From: a virus
IMG/VR virus record: IMGVR_UViG_3300030104_005742
Span: 371 to 50,372 of that record
DNA length: 50,002 nt
Reading direction: 5' to 3' (one strand)
Made by a program: the position numbers and the translations under genes. Shown here piece by piece: positions 17,917-26,525 of the stretch (position 1 is its first letter; every line of letters begins with the position of its first letter). The notes beneath the pieces were generated by a model that was given only the letters and a program-made list of their open reading frames with translations, did not search any database and was not told where the DNA came from.

Positions 17917-19075
17917 ATTTAAATGGCAGTTAATTAACGATAGTATAACAGAGGATGATAAAAAAGCTTGGACTGATTTTATTAATACACCGAATCAAAG
18001 GTTTACTCAAGGTAAAAAAGTAAAAGAGTTTGAAAAGGCTTGGTCTGATTGGTTAGGAGTAAAGTACTCTGTATTTGTAAATTCAGGAGCTTCTGCAAAT
18101 TACATAATGACCTCGATAATGAAAGAGACACATGGAGTGGGAGAAGTTATTGTATCACCACTTGGTTGGGTTTCAGATGTATCTCCACTTGTTAATTTAG
18201 GTTTTACACCCGTATTTGTTGATATTAGTATGGAAAATATGTCTATCACACTCGATAATATAAAAGCTGCCGTTACTGATAAAACAGTAGGTGTTTGTTT
18301 AGTTCATGTTCTAGGATTCAATGCTATAAATGAGGAGTTGGTTAATTTTTGTAAAGAGAAAGATTTATTTCTAATGGAAGATTGTTGTGAGTCTCACGGT
18401 GCTACACATAATGGAAAGAAAGTTGGTACTTTTGGTGATGTGTCTAACTTTTCTTTTTATTTTGGACATCACATAACAACAATTGAAGGTGGTGTGGTTT
18501 GTACTGATAATGAAATAATATATGATTATGCAAGATTATTTAGGTCACATGGTATGACTAGAGAAGCATCTCCCACGGTACAAAAGTCTTTTGAGACTAG
18601 GTTTCCAGATTTAAATCCATTGTTTACATTTGCAGTGCCTGGTTATAATATGAGAAATCAAGAGATGAATGCCATATTAGGTATATCACAGTTAAAAAGA
18701 TTAGACTATAATTCTGAAAAAAGAAGTATAAATTTTGAGGCTTGGGTAAATAGTTTAGATTCATCAAAGTATTATGTTAGTTTTGAACATAATGGTAATA
18801 GTAACTTTTCATTACCACTCATAGTATTAGATAGTGATAAAGATTTATTTAAAAGAGTTTGTACTTATTTAGATTCAGAAGATGTTGAGTATAGAATAGG
18901 TACGGCTGGTGGTGGTAATCAAGCGAGACAACCATATCTAAAAAAATATGAAATCATAAAACATGATTTGACAAATGTAGATTATATTCATGATTATGGT
19001 TTATATATAGGTAATCATCCAGAGTTGGTGGTAGAAGATATAGTTAAATTATGTGAGGGTTTAAATTCATTATGA
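17903..19075 (+). CDS. DegT-family PLP sugar 3-dehydrase, ColD/RfbH-like (His in place of Lys)
   Basis: A 390-residue protein of the DegT/DnrJ/EryC1/StrS fold. At the position of the PLP-binding lysine it has SFYFGHHITTIEGG (184-197) with His189, the hallmark of 3-dehydrases such as GDP-4-keto-6-deoxymannose-3-dehydrase ColD and RfbH, not aminotransferases. Its length matches ColD (about 388), and the cysteine pattern of the 2Fe-2S enzyme RfbH is not evident. The predicted reaction is removal of the C3 hydroxyl of a 4-keto-6-deoxy sugar nucleotide. I chose the ATG at 17903 after GGGGAG; the upstream TTG (17885) is rejected. It overlaps the E1-beta gene. Confidence 0.88.
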   Translation: MPKNKFKWQLINDSITEDDKKAWTDFINTPNQRFTQGKKVKEFEKAWSDWLGVKYSVFVNSGASANYIMTSIMKETHGVGEVIVSPLGWVSDVSPLVNLGFTPVFVDISMENMSITLDNIKAAVTDKTVGVCLVHVLGFNAINEELVNFCKEKDLFLMEDCCESHGATHNGKKVGTFGDVSNFSFYFGHHITTIEGGVVCTDNEIIYDYARLFRSHGMTREASPTVQKSFETRFPDLNPLFTFAVPGYNMRNQEMNAILGISQLKRLDYNSEKRSINFEAWVNSLDSSKYYVSFEHNGNSNFSLPLIVLDSDKDLFKRVCTYLDSEDVEYRIGTAGGGNQARQPYLKKYEIIKHDLTNVDYIHDYGLYIGNHPELVVEDIVKLCEGLNSL

Positions 19076-19974
19076 GTTTTAAAGATAAAAATATATTAGT
19101 TACTGGTGCTAATGGTATGATAGGAAGAGCGTTAGTAAAACTATTAGAAAAAGAATCACCTAAAAATATAACAACTGCTGATTTACCAGAATATGATTTA
19201 AGGAGTAGAACTGATTGTAGCTTTTTATGTCATGGTCAAGATTATGTATTTCATTTGGCTGGTATAAAAGGTTCACCACAGAGATGTATGGAATCACCTG
19301 CGTCATTTAGTGTCCCCATGATTCAGTTTAATGCTAACATGATAGAAGCTGCTTATGAAGAAAACGTAGAGTGGTTTCTATATACAAGTTCTGTCGGTGT
19401 TTACCATCCTGCAGAGGTATTCATTGAAGATGATGTTTGGTCTACATTTCCAAGTGAAAATGATTGGTACGCTGGTTGGGCAAAAAGAATTGGTGAAATG
19501 AATGTAGAAGCATACATGAAAGAGTATAAATGGGACAAGTGTTCTGTTGTAAGACCAGCAAATGTTTATGGACCTAATGATAATTTTGGTAAATGGTCTA
19601 TGGTTGTTCCGTCATTAATTAAGAAAGCGATGGAAAACGAAGTTTTGTCAGTATGGGGTGATGGTTCACCAATAAGAGATTTGATTTACGCAGATGATGT
19701 TGCACGTGGAATGATTCATATGGTAAAAAATAAAGTAACTGAACCAGTTAATCTTGGTAGTGGAACGGGTGTAACGATAAAACAAATAGCTGATATTGTG
19801 GCTAATTATTTTAATATTGACATAGAGTGGGATATCACTAAACCTATGGGAGATATGAAAAGATTGATGAGTACAGAGAGAGCCGAGAGTTATGGGTTTA
19901 GTCCTAAAGTCAGTTTAGAAAATGGTATAATAAAAACAATACAATGGTATAAGGAGTACAATAGTGTTTTATAA
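19072..19974 (+). CDS. NAD-dependent sugar-nucleotide epimerase/reductase (extended SDR)
   Basis: A 300-residue extended SDR with VTGANGMIG at 10-18, FHLAGIKGSP, LYTSSVGVY and RPANVYGPND. GDP-fucose synthase (Fcl) or ColC-type enzymes are the nearest in feel (AGIKG block). The usual YxxxK is not present: the motif reads DWYAGWAKR, with Tyr133 five residues before Lys138. It may epimerise or reduce the 4-keto product of the preceding 3-dehydrase. Confidence 0.8.
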   Translation: MSFKDKNILVTGANGMIGRALVKLLEKESPKNITTADLPEYDLRSRTDCSFLCHGQDYVFHLAGIKGSPQRCMESPASFSVPMIQFNANMIEAAYEENVEWFLYTSSVGVYHPAEVFIEDDVWSTFPSENDWYAGWAKRIGEMNVEAYMKEYKWDKCSVVRPANVYGPNDNFGKWSMVVPSLIKKAMENEVLSVWGDGSPIRDLIYADDVARGMIHMVKNKVTEPVNLGSGTGVTIKQIADIVANYFNIDIEWDITKPMGDMKRLMSTERAESYGFSPKVSLENGIIKTIQWYKEYNSVL

Positions 19975-20911
19975 GAATAAAAAAGTTTTAGTTACAGGTG
20001 CAGGTGGTTTAGTAGGTTCACAGGTCGCAAAAATGTTACATGAACAAGGAGCAATAGTTAGAGCTAGTTACAGAGGTAGAAAAGTACCAAGTTGGGTTGG
20101 TGATGTTGAGACAGTTAAAGCTGATTTTATGAATATTGAAGATGTTAAAAAATGTGTGGAAGGTATGGACATAGTTTTTGTGTGTTCAGCAAATACATCA
20201 GGTGCTGGAGTAATGGCACACGATCCTTTACAACACGTCACACCAAACTTAATTATGAACTCAACATTAATGGAACAATCCTATAGAGCTGGGGTAGAGA
20301 GATTCTTTTTTGTAAGTAGTGCTACAACTTATCCACCAGCTGATTACCCTATTAAGGAAGAAGAGATGATGTCGGGTGATCCGTATACGACTTATTTTGG
20401 TGTTGGTTGGATGAAACGATACACAGAAATATTAGCACAATTCTATCAAAGAAATGAAATGATGAAAATAGCTATCGTTAGACCTGCTAATATATACGGA
20501 ATACAAGGTGATTTTACTGATGAGACTGGTCATGTATTACCAGCCCTTATTCGTAGGGCTCTAGAAAAACAAACACCTTATGTGGTTTGGGGTAATCCTG
20601 ATGTTGTTAGAGATTTTACTCATTCGGTTGATATGGCTAGGGCTTGTTTAGATGTGGTAGAAAAACACGCAGTATGTGACCCGATAAACATAGCTTCAGG
20701 TAATCTTGTTACCATCGGTGAGAGTGTTGATTTAATATTAAAGTATGCTGGTCATGATATTGAACCAGAGTATGATGAAAGTAAACCAGTCACTATTCAA
20801 TATAGAGCTTTAGATACTAGTAAAGCTAATGATGTTATAGGGTATAAACCAACGATATCGTTTGAAGACGGTATTAAAGAAACTGTAGAATGGATTAGAG
20901 AGAATATGTAA
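19964..20911 (+). CDS. NAD-dependent epimerase/dehydratase (extended SDR), GTG start
   Basis: A 315-residue extended SDR, a distant paralog of its upstream neighbour. Motifs are VTGAGGLVG (10-18), FFVSSATTYPP and RPANIYGIQG. The active-site region reads YFGVGWMKR: Lys151 is present, but the residue four before it is Val147, so the canonical Tyr is displaced (Tyr144 is nearest). It begins at GTG (19964) 7 bases after AAGGAG; no ATG alternative precedes the Rossmann motif. Confidence 0.78.
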   Translation: MFYKNKKVLVTGAGGLVGSQVAKMLHEQGAIVRASYRGRKVPSWVGDVETVKADFMNIEDVKKCVEGMDIVFVCSANTSGAGVMAHDPLQHVTPNLIMNSTLMEQSYRAGVERFFFVSSATTYPPADYPIKEEEMMSGDPYTTYFGVGWMKRYTEILAQFYQRNEMMKIAIVRPANIYGIQGDFTDETGHVLPALIRRALEKQTPYVVWGNPDVVRDFTHSVDMARACLDVVEKHAVCDPINIASGNLVTIGESVDLILKYAGHDIEPEYDESKPVTIQYRALDTSKANDVIGYKPTISFEDGIKETVEWIRENM

Positions 20912-22593
20912 TGTGGCCTCCACGTCATAAAACACAACTTGAAGTCACGGTTAATATAGCTCACAAAGGTTGTGCAGTTGCCTGTATTGTTTGTCCACAA
21001 GATAAATTATCTAAGACATACAATTTATATCCTGAAAAAGAATTAATTAGAGATTTATCTTTTGAGGATTTTAAAACAGTCATAGACAAAGTTCCTTTAA
21101 CCACTAGAATAGATTTTTCAGGTTATACAGAGCCTTTCTTAAATAAAGATTGTGCCAAGATGATTAAATATGTTCACGACAGAGGACATACTGTTTCAGT
21201 TTATACTACATTAGTGGGAGCAAAGAAGTCTGATATTGATTTATTAATTGAAATATGTAAACACCCCACAAGACCATTTTCTGCCTTTGACCAAGAAAAT
21301 CCACTTTGTATACATCTACCAGATGAGGGTGGGGTGATGCCTGTAAAGATAACACCAAAGTATAAAAATGTGTTAAAGTATTTATTATCTGAAGCACAAA
21401 AAAACAACTTAGGATTGGGTTCTCATATTAGATTTATGACAATGGATAAAAAAGGTTTACTAAGTAAGGAGATACTTGATGTATTTCCTACAAATCAAAT
21501 ACCTTTTGAGTTTAAAGCCATATCAAGAGCATCAAATTTAAATGATACAGAGGTTATGAAACAAGCTCCATCGATGACTAACTACGAGGGTGGAGTTGGG
21601 TATAAATCAGGTAATATAATTTGTAAGAGTAATAGTTTAACCAGTAACGTTCTTATACCTAACGGTGATATACAATTATGTTGTATGGATTATGGTCTTG
21701 AAGCAAAAATAGGTAATCTATTAGAAGATGATTATGAAACTCTTCATAATGGTGATGGTATGAAATACATAACAGACCGTATGACAGATGACACTTTGGA
21801 TGGTGAAATTATATGTAGGAGATGTGAGAACGCTGGATATGAATTTAGTGGAGAATTTGAAATGAAAACAAAAGATATACAAGAAACATTAAATTATTTA
21901 TATGAAAAACTTGGAAGTGAAAAACAAGTTTTTTACAGTCGTTTTGGAGACGGTGATTTTGAAATAATGAAAGGTAAAAGAGAATTATTACATAAATACT
22001 CACCCGAACTACAACAGGAATTAAAAGACTCTTTTGAGATTTTAGATGATAATTATATTCGTGGGGTGATGTTTAATGAACCTACTTACAATGGTAGAGA
22101 GTTAGTTCATCAACCACCAGAAACTTATAATGAATTAGCTGGTTTTATACAAAATAATTTTAAGGAACATAAACAATTTAAGTTTTATTCTCACGTCTTG
22201 TTAACTTATATAATAATTCATGAGCAAGAAATTTTTCAAGATTTTATGAACAATTTTATTAGACCAAAGAAAAAACTTTTTATAGGTTCAGTAAAAAAGT
22301 CATCAATTGAAAGACTCGTTGGTAAGGTTGATTATTATGTAGAGACACCATCAAAAGATGCTTACTATCACATAGATGAGTGGTGGCCAAAAGTTTTAGA
22401 TTTTGTTGATGAGGTGGATTTAGTATTACCAGCAGTGGGGATGGCTGGTAGGGTTATTCAAAAAAGATTGTGGAAACTAAATAAAAAAGTACATAGTATT
22501 GAATTGGGTTCAATGGTAGATACTGTGGATGATTTAAAAACTCGTAGTTGGATGGTAGATAAAAAAGATATAATTAATAAAGTTTTAATTTAA
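20911..22593 (+). CDS. Radical SAM/SPASM - GT-D glycosyltransferase fusion
   Basis: A 560-residue two-domain protein. Residues 1-310 are a radical SAM domain with CX3CX2C (C21, C25, C28) and a SPASM-like tail (C238, CCMD at 257-258, CRRC at 302-305) that would hold extra iron-sulfur clusters. Residues about 325-560 match the GT-D glycosyltransferase fold (DUF1792): FYSRFGDGDFEIMKGK (341-356) carries the family's RxGDGE-like site, and LFIGSVKKSSI and LVLPAVGMAG follow. The frame is continuous across the junction. Such a fusion would couple radical chemistry on a peptide or sugar with glycosyl transfer. Substrates unknown. Confidence 0.82.
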   Translation: MWPPRHKTQLEVTVNIAHKGCAVACIVCPQDKLSKTYNLYPEKELIRDLSFEDFKTVIDKVPLTTRIDFSGYTEPFLNKDCAKMIKYVHDRGHTVSVYTTLVGAKKSDIDLLIEICKHPTRPFSAFDQENPLCIHLPDEGGVMPVKITPKYKNVLKYLLSEAQKNNLGLGSHIRFMTMDKKGLLSKEILDVFPTNQIPFEFKAISRASNLNDTEVMKQAPSMTNYEGGVGYKSGNIICKSNSLTSNVLIPNGDIQLCCMDYGLEAKIGNLLEDDYETLHNGDGMKYITDRMTDDTLDGEIICRRCENAGYEFSGEFEMKTKDIQETLNYLYEKLGSEKQVFYSRFGDGDFEIMKGKRELLHKYSPELQQELKDSFEILDDNYIRGVMFNEPTYNGRELVHQPPETYNELAGFIQNNFKEHKQFKFYSHVLLTYIIIHEQEIFQDFMNNFIRPKKKLFIGSVKKSSIERLVGKVDYYVETPSKDAYYHIDEWWPKVLDFVDEVDLVLPAVGMAGRVIQKRLWKLNKKVHSIELGSMVDTVDDLKTRSWMVDKKDIINKVLI

Positions 22594-22605
22594 AAAGGTT
22601 ATACT

Positions 22606-23574
22606 ATGAATATATTAATAACAGGTGGAACAGGTTTCGTTGGTAGTCATATGATTGATTACATATTAGACAACGAAACTGATGTAAAAATATACGCCAC
22701 TAAACGATGGATGGAAGATACTAAAAATGTAGACCATATTAATGATGATAGGTTTCAGTTTATTGATTGTGATTTACTTGATGGTATGTCAGTAAAAAGA
22801 GCGGTTGAGATATCCAAACCAGATAAAGTGTTTCATTTTGCGGCTCAAAGTTTTCCTGAAGTAAGTTTTAAAATACCAGTTGTTACTCTACAAACTAATG
22901 TTATTGGAACTACTCATTTGTTAGAGTCAATAAAGGATTCAGATTACGATCCTGTGGTGGTGAGTATCTCATCGTCAGAAGTTTATGGTAATCCATCAGA
23001 GGATGAAATACCAATAAAAGAAACTAATCCAATAAGACCAGCCAATCCATATTCAATATCAAAAGTTGGACACGATTTAATGTCTCAATATTATTATAAA
23101 GCTTATGGTGTTAAAGTAATAGTCACTCGTATGTTTAGTCATGAGGGTGCTCGTAGAGGTAAACAATTTGCTCTTTCTTCATTTTCATATCAGATAGTTC
23201 AGAATGAAAAACTAATAAAAAATGACTGTGGGATTAGACATGGTAACCTAGAATCTGTCAGAACATATAATCACATAGAGGATGCTATAATTGCTTATTG
23301 GTTATGTTCAGAGAGTGATAGATATGGAGAAGTTTATAATATTGGTGGTGATTACACTTGTACTGTTGGAGATGCTTTAGATATGTTAATATCAAAGTCA
23401 GAGATATCTGATGCACTAAACAAAGTATTAGATCCTAAAAGAGTAAGACCAACAGATATAACTTTACAGATACCAAGTAGTGATAAGTTTAGAGAACATT
23501 TTAATTGGAAACCAAAAAAAGATTTAACTCATATTTGTGATGATTTACTAAATTATTGGAGAGAGGTTTTATGA
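22606..23574 (+). CDS. gmd: GDP-mannose 4,6-dehydratase-like SDR
   Basis: A 322-residue extended SDR. It has GGTGFVG (7-13), FHFAAQSFPEVSF, the dehydratase-type SSSEVYG (E125) and YSISK (Y149, K153). The segment FSHEGARRG (178-185) closely resembles the FNHESPRRG block of GDP-mannose 4,6-dehydratase, though QFALSSFSYQI is also reminiscent of the related reductase Rmd. The predicted product, GDP-4-keto-6-deoxymannose, is exactly the substrate of ColD-type 3-dehydrases, one of which is encoded 4.7 kb upstream. RmlB-type dehydratases are the alternative. Confidence 0.8.
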   Translation: MNILITGGTGFVGSHMIDYILDNETDVKIYATKRWMEDTKNVDHINDDRFQFIDCDLLDGMSVKRAVEISKPDKVFHFAAQSFPEVSFKIPVVTLQTNVIGTTHLLESIKDSDYDPVVVSISSSEVYGNPSEDEIPIKETNPIRPANPYSISKVGHDLMSQYYYKAYGVKVIVTRMFSHEGARRGKQFALSSFSYQIVQNEKLIKNDCGIRHGNLESVRTYNHIEDAIIAYWLCSESDRYGEVYNIGGDYTCTVGDALDMLISKSEISDALNKVLDPKRVRPTDITLQIPSSDKFREHFNWKPKKDLTHICDDLLNYWREVL

Positions 23575-23951
23575 GAAAATATTTACCAACGGTAAGTGAA
23601 TTGATAGATAGACTTTCTATTATTCAGTTAAAAGAAGTTTTTATACCTGAACATAAAGAAGAGTATGCTAAAGAGATAAAAGACATACTACATGATTTGG
23701 AGTCAGAGGGATTGGATAGTGAACTTATTAGAGCTGTAATAGTTACTTCACAAATGAATTTACATATATGGCACAATGAATCTGAGGCTAGAAAAGGAAT
23801 TAATGCTGGAGAAAATCTACAGTTAACTCATGGGTTGAACGGAATCAGAAATACCGCAAAAAATAAAATACAAGAGAGATTCGGTGGTAGAAAAGATTAT
23901 AAAATAGATTGTTTAGCAGCTGAATTTGAAGATTGGGAAATTAGTTGGTAA
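23571..23951 (+). CDS. DUF4254-like protein
   Basis: A 126-residue helical protein. NLHIWHNESEARKG followed by HGLNGIRNTAKNKIQERFGG resembles the DUF4254 pattern of small helical proteins found in LPS or capsule clusters. The ATG at 23571 overlaps the previous TGA, with GAGAGG 4 bases upstream; an in-frame TTG (23556) is rejected. It overlaps the cupin gene as taATG. Confidence 0.6.
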   Translation: MRKYLPTVSELIDRLSIIQLKEVFIPEHKEEYAKEIKDILHDLESEGLDSELIRAVIVTSQMNLHIWHNESEARKGINAGENLQLTHGLNGIRNTAKNKIQERFGGRKDYKIDCLAAEFEDWEISW

Positions 23952-24400
23952 TGTTAAAACATGGTGAAATAAAAACAGATGTTTATATGGAAGAAGCTTG
24001 TTGTATACCAAAAGGTTGGGGTAAAGAAATTATTATAGAAAATAATGAATTGTATTGTGGAAAGATATTGGTGTTTAATAAGGGATGTAAGTTTTCGATG
24101 CACTATCATATGAACAAAGATGAAACTTGGTGGGTAGAAGAAGGTGAGTTTAATTATACATTTATTGATACTGAAACAGCATATCCTACTACAATAAAAT
24201 TGTCACCTGGTTGGGTGGTTAGACAATATCCTGGCCAACCACACCAATTAGAAGCAGTAACTGATGGTAGAATATTTGAGGTATCTACACATCATGAAGA
24301 TTCAGATTCCTATAGAGTATTACCAGGTGATAGTCAGGTAGAAGTTTGGGATAGTATTGAAAAATTTGAAAGAGATAACGGATTAGGAGATAAAAAGTGA
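23951..24400 (+). CDS. Cupin, sugar-phosphate isomerase-like
   Basis: A 149-residue single-domain cupin. Metal ligands are visible: HxH with a following Glu in SMHYHMNKDETWW, and a second His in GQPHQLEA. The sequence resembles mannose-6-phosphate or glucose-6-phosphate isomerase-type cupins. Together with the kinase downstream it may prepare a sugar phosphate for nucleotide activation. The ATG at 23951 is preferred over a TTG two codons earlier. Confidence 0.7.
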   Translation: MLKHGEIKTDVYMEEACCIPKGWGKEIIIENNELYCGKILVFNKGCKFSMHYHMNKDETWWVEEGEFNYTFIDTETAYPTTIKLSPGWVVRQYPGQPHQLEAVTDGRIFEVSTHHEDSDSYRVLPGDSQVEVWDSIEKFERDNGLGDKK

Positions 24401-25161
24401 GAATATTAGTAGTGGGTGATAGTTGTAAAGACGTATTTGTTTACGGTAAAGTCAATAGACTAACACCAGAGGCACCTGTACCAGTATTTAATCCTACTGT
24501 CACAAAAACAAATGATGGTATGGCTAGAAATGTTTCTAATAATGTTGAAGCTCTAGGTGTGAATATTTCAACAATAACAAATCCCAATAGTATTAGAAAA
24601 GTCAGATACGTTGATGATAAATCTAATCAACTTGTATTAAGAGTTGATGAACATGATTATTGTGATAGAATAGAAAATATTTTATTATCCACGATACAAA
24701 ATAATGAGTGTCATATGTCATTGAATGGTAGAACAAGTTTTGATGCTGTAATCATATCTGATTATGATAAGGGGTTTTTACATGAAGATGATATTAAATG
24801 GATATGTAAAAACAATAATAATGTTTTTGTTGATACAAAGAAAAAATTAGGACATTGGATAAATGATGTTGATTTTTTGAAAATAAACGACTTGGAATAT
24901 GAGAGTAATAAAGACTTTTTTGAAAACAATTCTATTATCAATAAAACAATTATCACTAGAGGTAGAGAGGGTTGTTTATTCAAAGGTGATAAATATCCCA
25001 CCGATGACGTACCTGTAAAAGATATATCAGGTGCTGGAGATACATTTTTGGCTGGATTGACTACAGAATATATCAGAAGTAAAGATATTGTTAAAGCGAT
25101 AAAATACGCTCAAGACTGCACTAAAATAGTTGTTCAAAAACACGGAGTTTCTACTGTATGA
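24397..25161 (+). CDS. PfkB-family sugar kinase, HldE/RfaE kinase-domain-like, GTG start
   Basis: A 254-residue kinase of the ribokinase/PfkB fold. The start MRILVVGDSCKDVFVYGKVNRLTPEAPVPVF is the N-terminal pattern of the heptose-7-phosphate kinase domain of HldE, and DISGAGDTFLAGL holds the catalytic Asp and anion hole. The nucleotidyltransferase half of HldE is absent. It is somewhat shorter than that domain (about 315). It may phosphorylate heptose 7-phosphate or a similar sugar. GTG start at 24397 with TAGGAG just upstream, overlapping the cupin stop. Confidence 0.8.
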   Translation: MRILVVGDSCKDVFVYGKVNRLTPEAPVPVFNPTVTKTNDGMARNVSNNVEALGVNISTITNPNSIRKVRYVDDKSNQLVLRVDEHDYCDRIENILLSTIQNNECHMSLNGRTSFDAVIISDYDKGFLHEDDIKWICKNNNNVFVDTKKKLGHWINDVDFLKINDLEYESNKDFFENNSIINKTIITRGREGCLFKGDKYPTDDVPVKDISGAGDTFLAGLTTEYIRSKDIVKAIKYAQDCTKIVVQKHGVSTV

Positions 25162-26525
25162 AAAAGAATGTAATATGGTGGGTGGGTGTAAAAAATCCAC
25201 AGTTGAATGAAAAATATGGTAATTACGAATATTTTGATTATTCTAAAAACACTTGGAAACATTTTTGTGAGAGATATGATTGTGAGTTCGTAGAGTTTTC
25301 AGAACCAGTTGAAGATGATTTATTTAAATTTAGAATTAATTGGCAAAAAGCCATATTCGTATTTGATGAATTAGATAGAAGAGGTATCGAGTATGACCAA
25401 ATAGCTTTGGTTGATAGTAGTTTTATGTATAAATGGGATGCTCCCAATTTCTTTGAATTAACAGACCACAGATTTACAGCTTGGCATGATAAAGATAATA
25501 TGAGATGGATTTATGAAAGTATTCAAGGATATAAATCATTCTTTGATGGATTTGAATTAGACCAATCTAGATATGTTAATTCAGGTTTTATTGTGTTCAA
25601 TGAGAAACACAGAGAGTTTTTTCAGTCATTTAAACAATTATACTATGATAACGTAGACACGTTTGTCGAATTACAAGATAAGATTGTTAATAAAGGAACT
25701 GAACAAACTCCCATGAATTATTGGTTACAGATAAATGATATTGATGTGAATTTAGAGTTACCACTATCCTATAAATTGACACATATGCATCGAAGAGATT
25801 TATTAGGATATAATTGGCAGTTGAATGAAGATACCACACCATTTTTTATTAAGTATGGATATAATTGGTGTTTTAATGGTCTACCTAAAGACCAAAGACC
25901 ACAACTAATGGGACAAACTTGGGATATTGTTAAGGACAACTACGTGATTAATCCATACGATAAAATATTATCTGAGATGTTGCATAAAGATACCGCTAAA
26001 TACACCACATCTAGAAAGTTCAAAAAAGATGTTTTAGAATTTTTTGGAGATGATTTCAAAGATAAAACAATTGTAGAGATAGGTGCATCTCAAGGACAAT
26101 CCACTAGATTGTTAAGTCATATTTTCAAGAAAGTATACGCCGTTGAGATAGATGATTGGAATTTAGAACAGGCTAAAAATAACAATAAAGATAGAGATAA
26201 TGTTGAGTTAGTTAAAATGGATTTATATCATAGTGATTGGAAAGATTATCTACCACAAAATGTTGATGTGGTTTTTATAGATGCTGGTCATGAATATCAT
26301 CATGTCATTAGTGATATAGAAAACTCTTTAAAGTTATGGAAAGATGTTGTTTTTATATTTGATGATTACGGTTTACCGCCTGGTGAGGTGAAAAAAGCCA
26401 TAGATGATAAATTACTTAGTGGTGAGTTGAGAGACATTAAATTTATTGGTGAGAAACCAAGTGATTTAGTATCAGCTTCTGGTACTAAATTTTTCGATAT
26501 GGAAGGATGTATTTGTAATGCGTAA
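25158..26525 (+). CDS. GT-A glycosyltransferase-like - SAM methyltransferase fusion
   Basis: A 455-residue fusion. Residues 1-260 align with the next gene product, a GT-A-type glycosyltransferase, sharing ALVDSSFMYKWDAPNFFELTD (83-103), NSGFIVFNEKHREFF and GTEQTPMNYWL. Here the metal motif DAD of the paralog is DSS (86-88), so glycosyl transfer may be lost or altered. Residues about 285-455 are a class I methyltransferase: IVEIGASQGQSTRL (305-318, motif I), AVEIDDW (328-334) and VVFIDAGHEYHH. It may methylate the sugar the pair handles. Confidence 0.78.
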   Translation: MKKNVIWWVGVKNPQLNEKYGNYEYFDYSKNTWKHFCERYDCEFVEFSEPVEDDLFKFRINWQKAIFVFDELDRRGIEYDQIALVDSSFMYKWDAPNFFELTDHRFTAWHDKDNMRWIYESIQGYKSFFDGFELDQSRYVNSGFIVFNEKHREFFQSFKQLYYDNVDTFVELQDKIVNKGTEQTPMNYWLQINDIDVNLELPLSYKLTHMHRRDLLGYNWQLNEDTTPFFIKYGYNWCFNGLPKDQRPQLMGQTWDIVKDNYVINPYDKILSEMLHKDTAKYTTSRKFKKDVLEFFGDDFKDKTIVEIGASQGQSTRLLSHIFKKVYAVEIDDWNLEQAKNNNKDRDNVELVKMDLYHSDWKDYLPQNVDVVFIDAGHEYHHVISDIENSLKLWKDVVFIFDDYGLPPGEVKKAIDDKLLSGELRDIKFIGEKPSDLVSASGTKFFDMEGCICNA

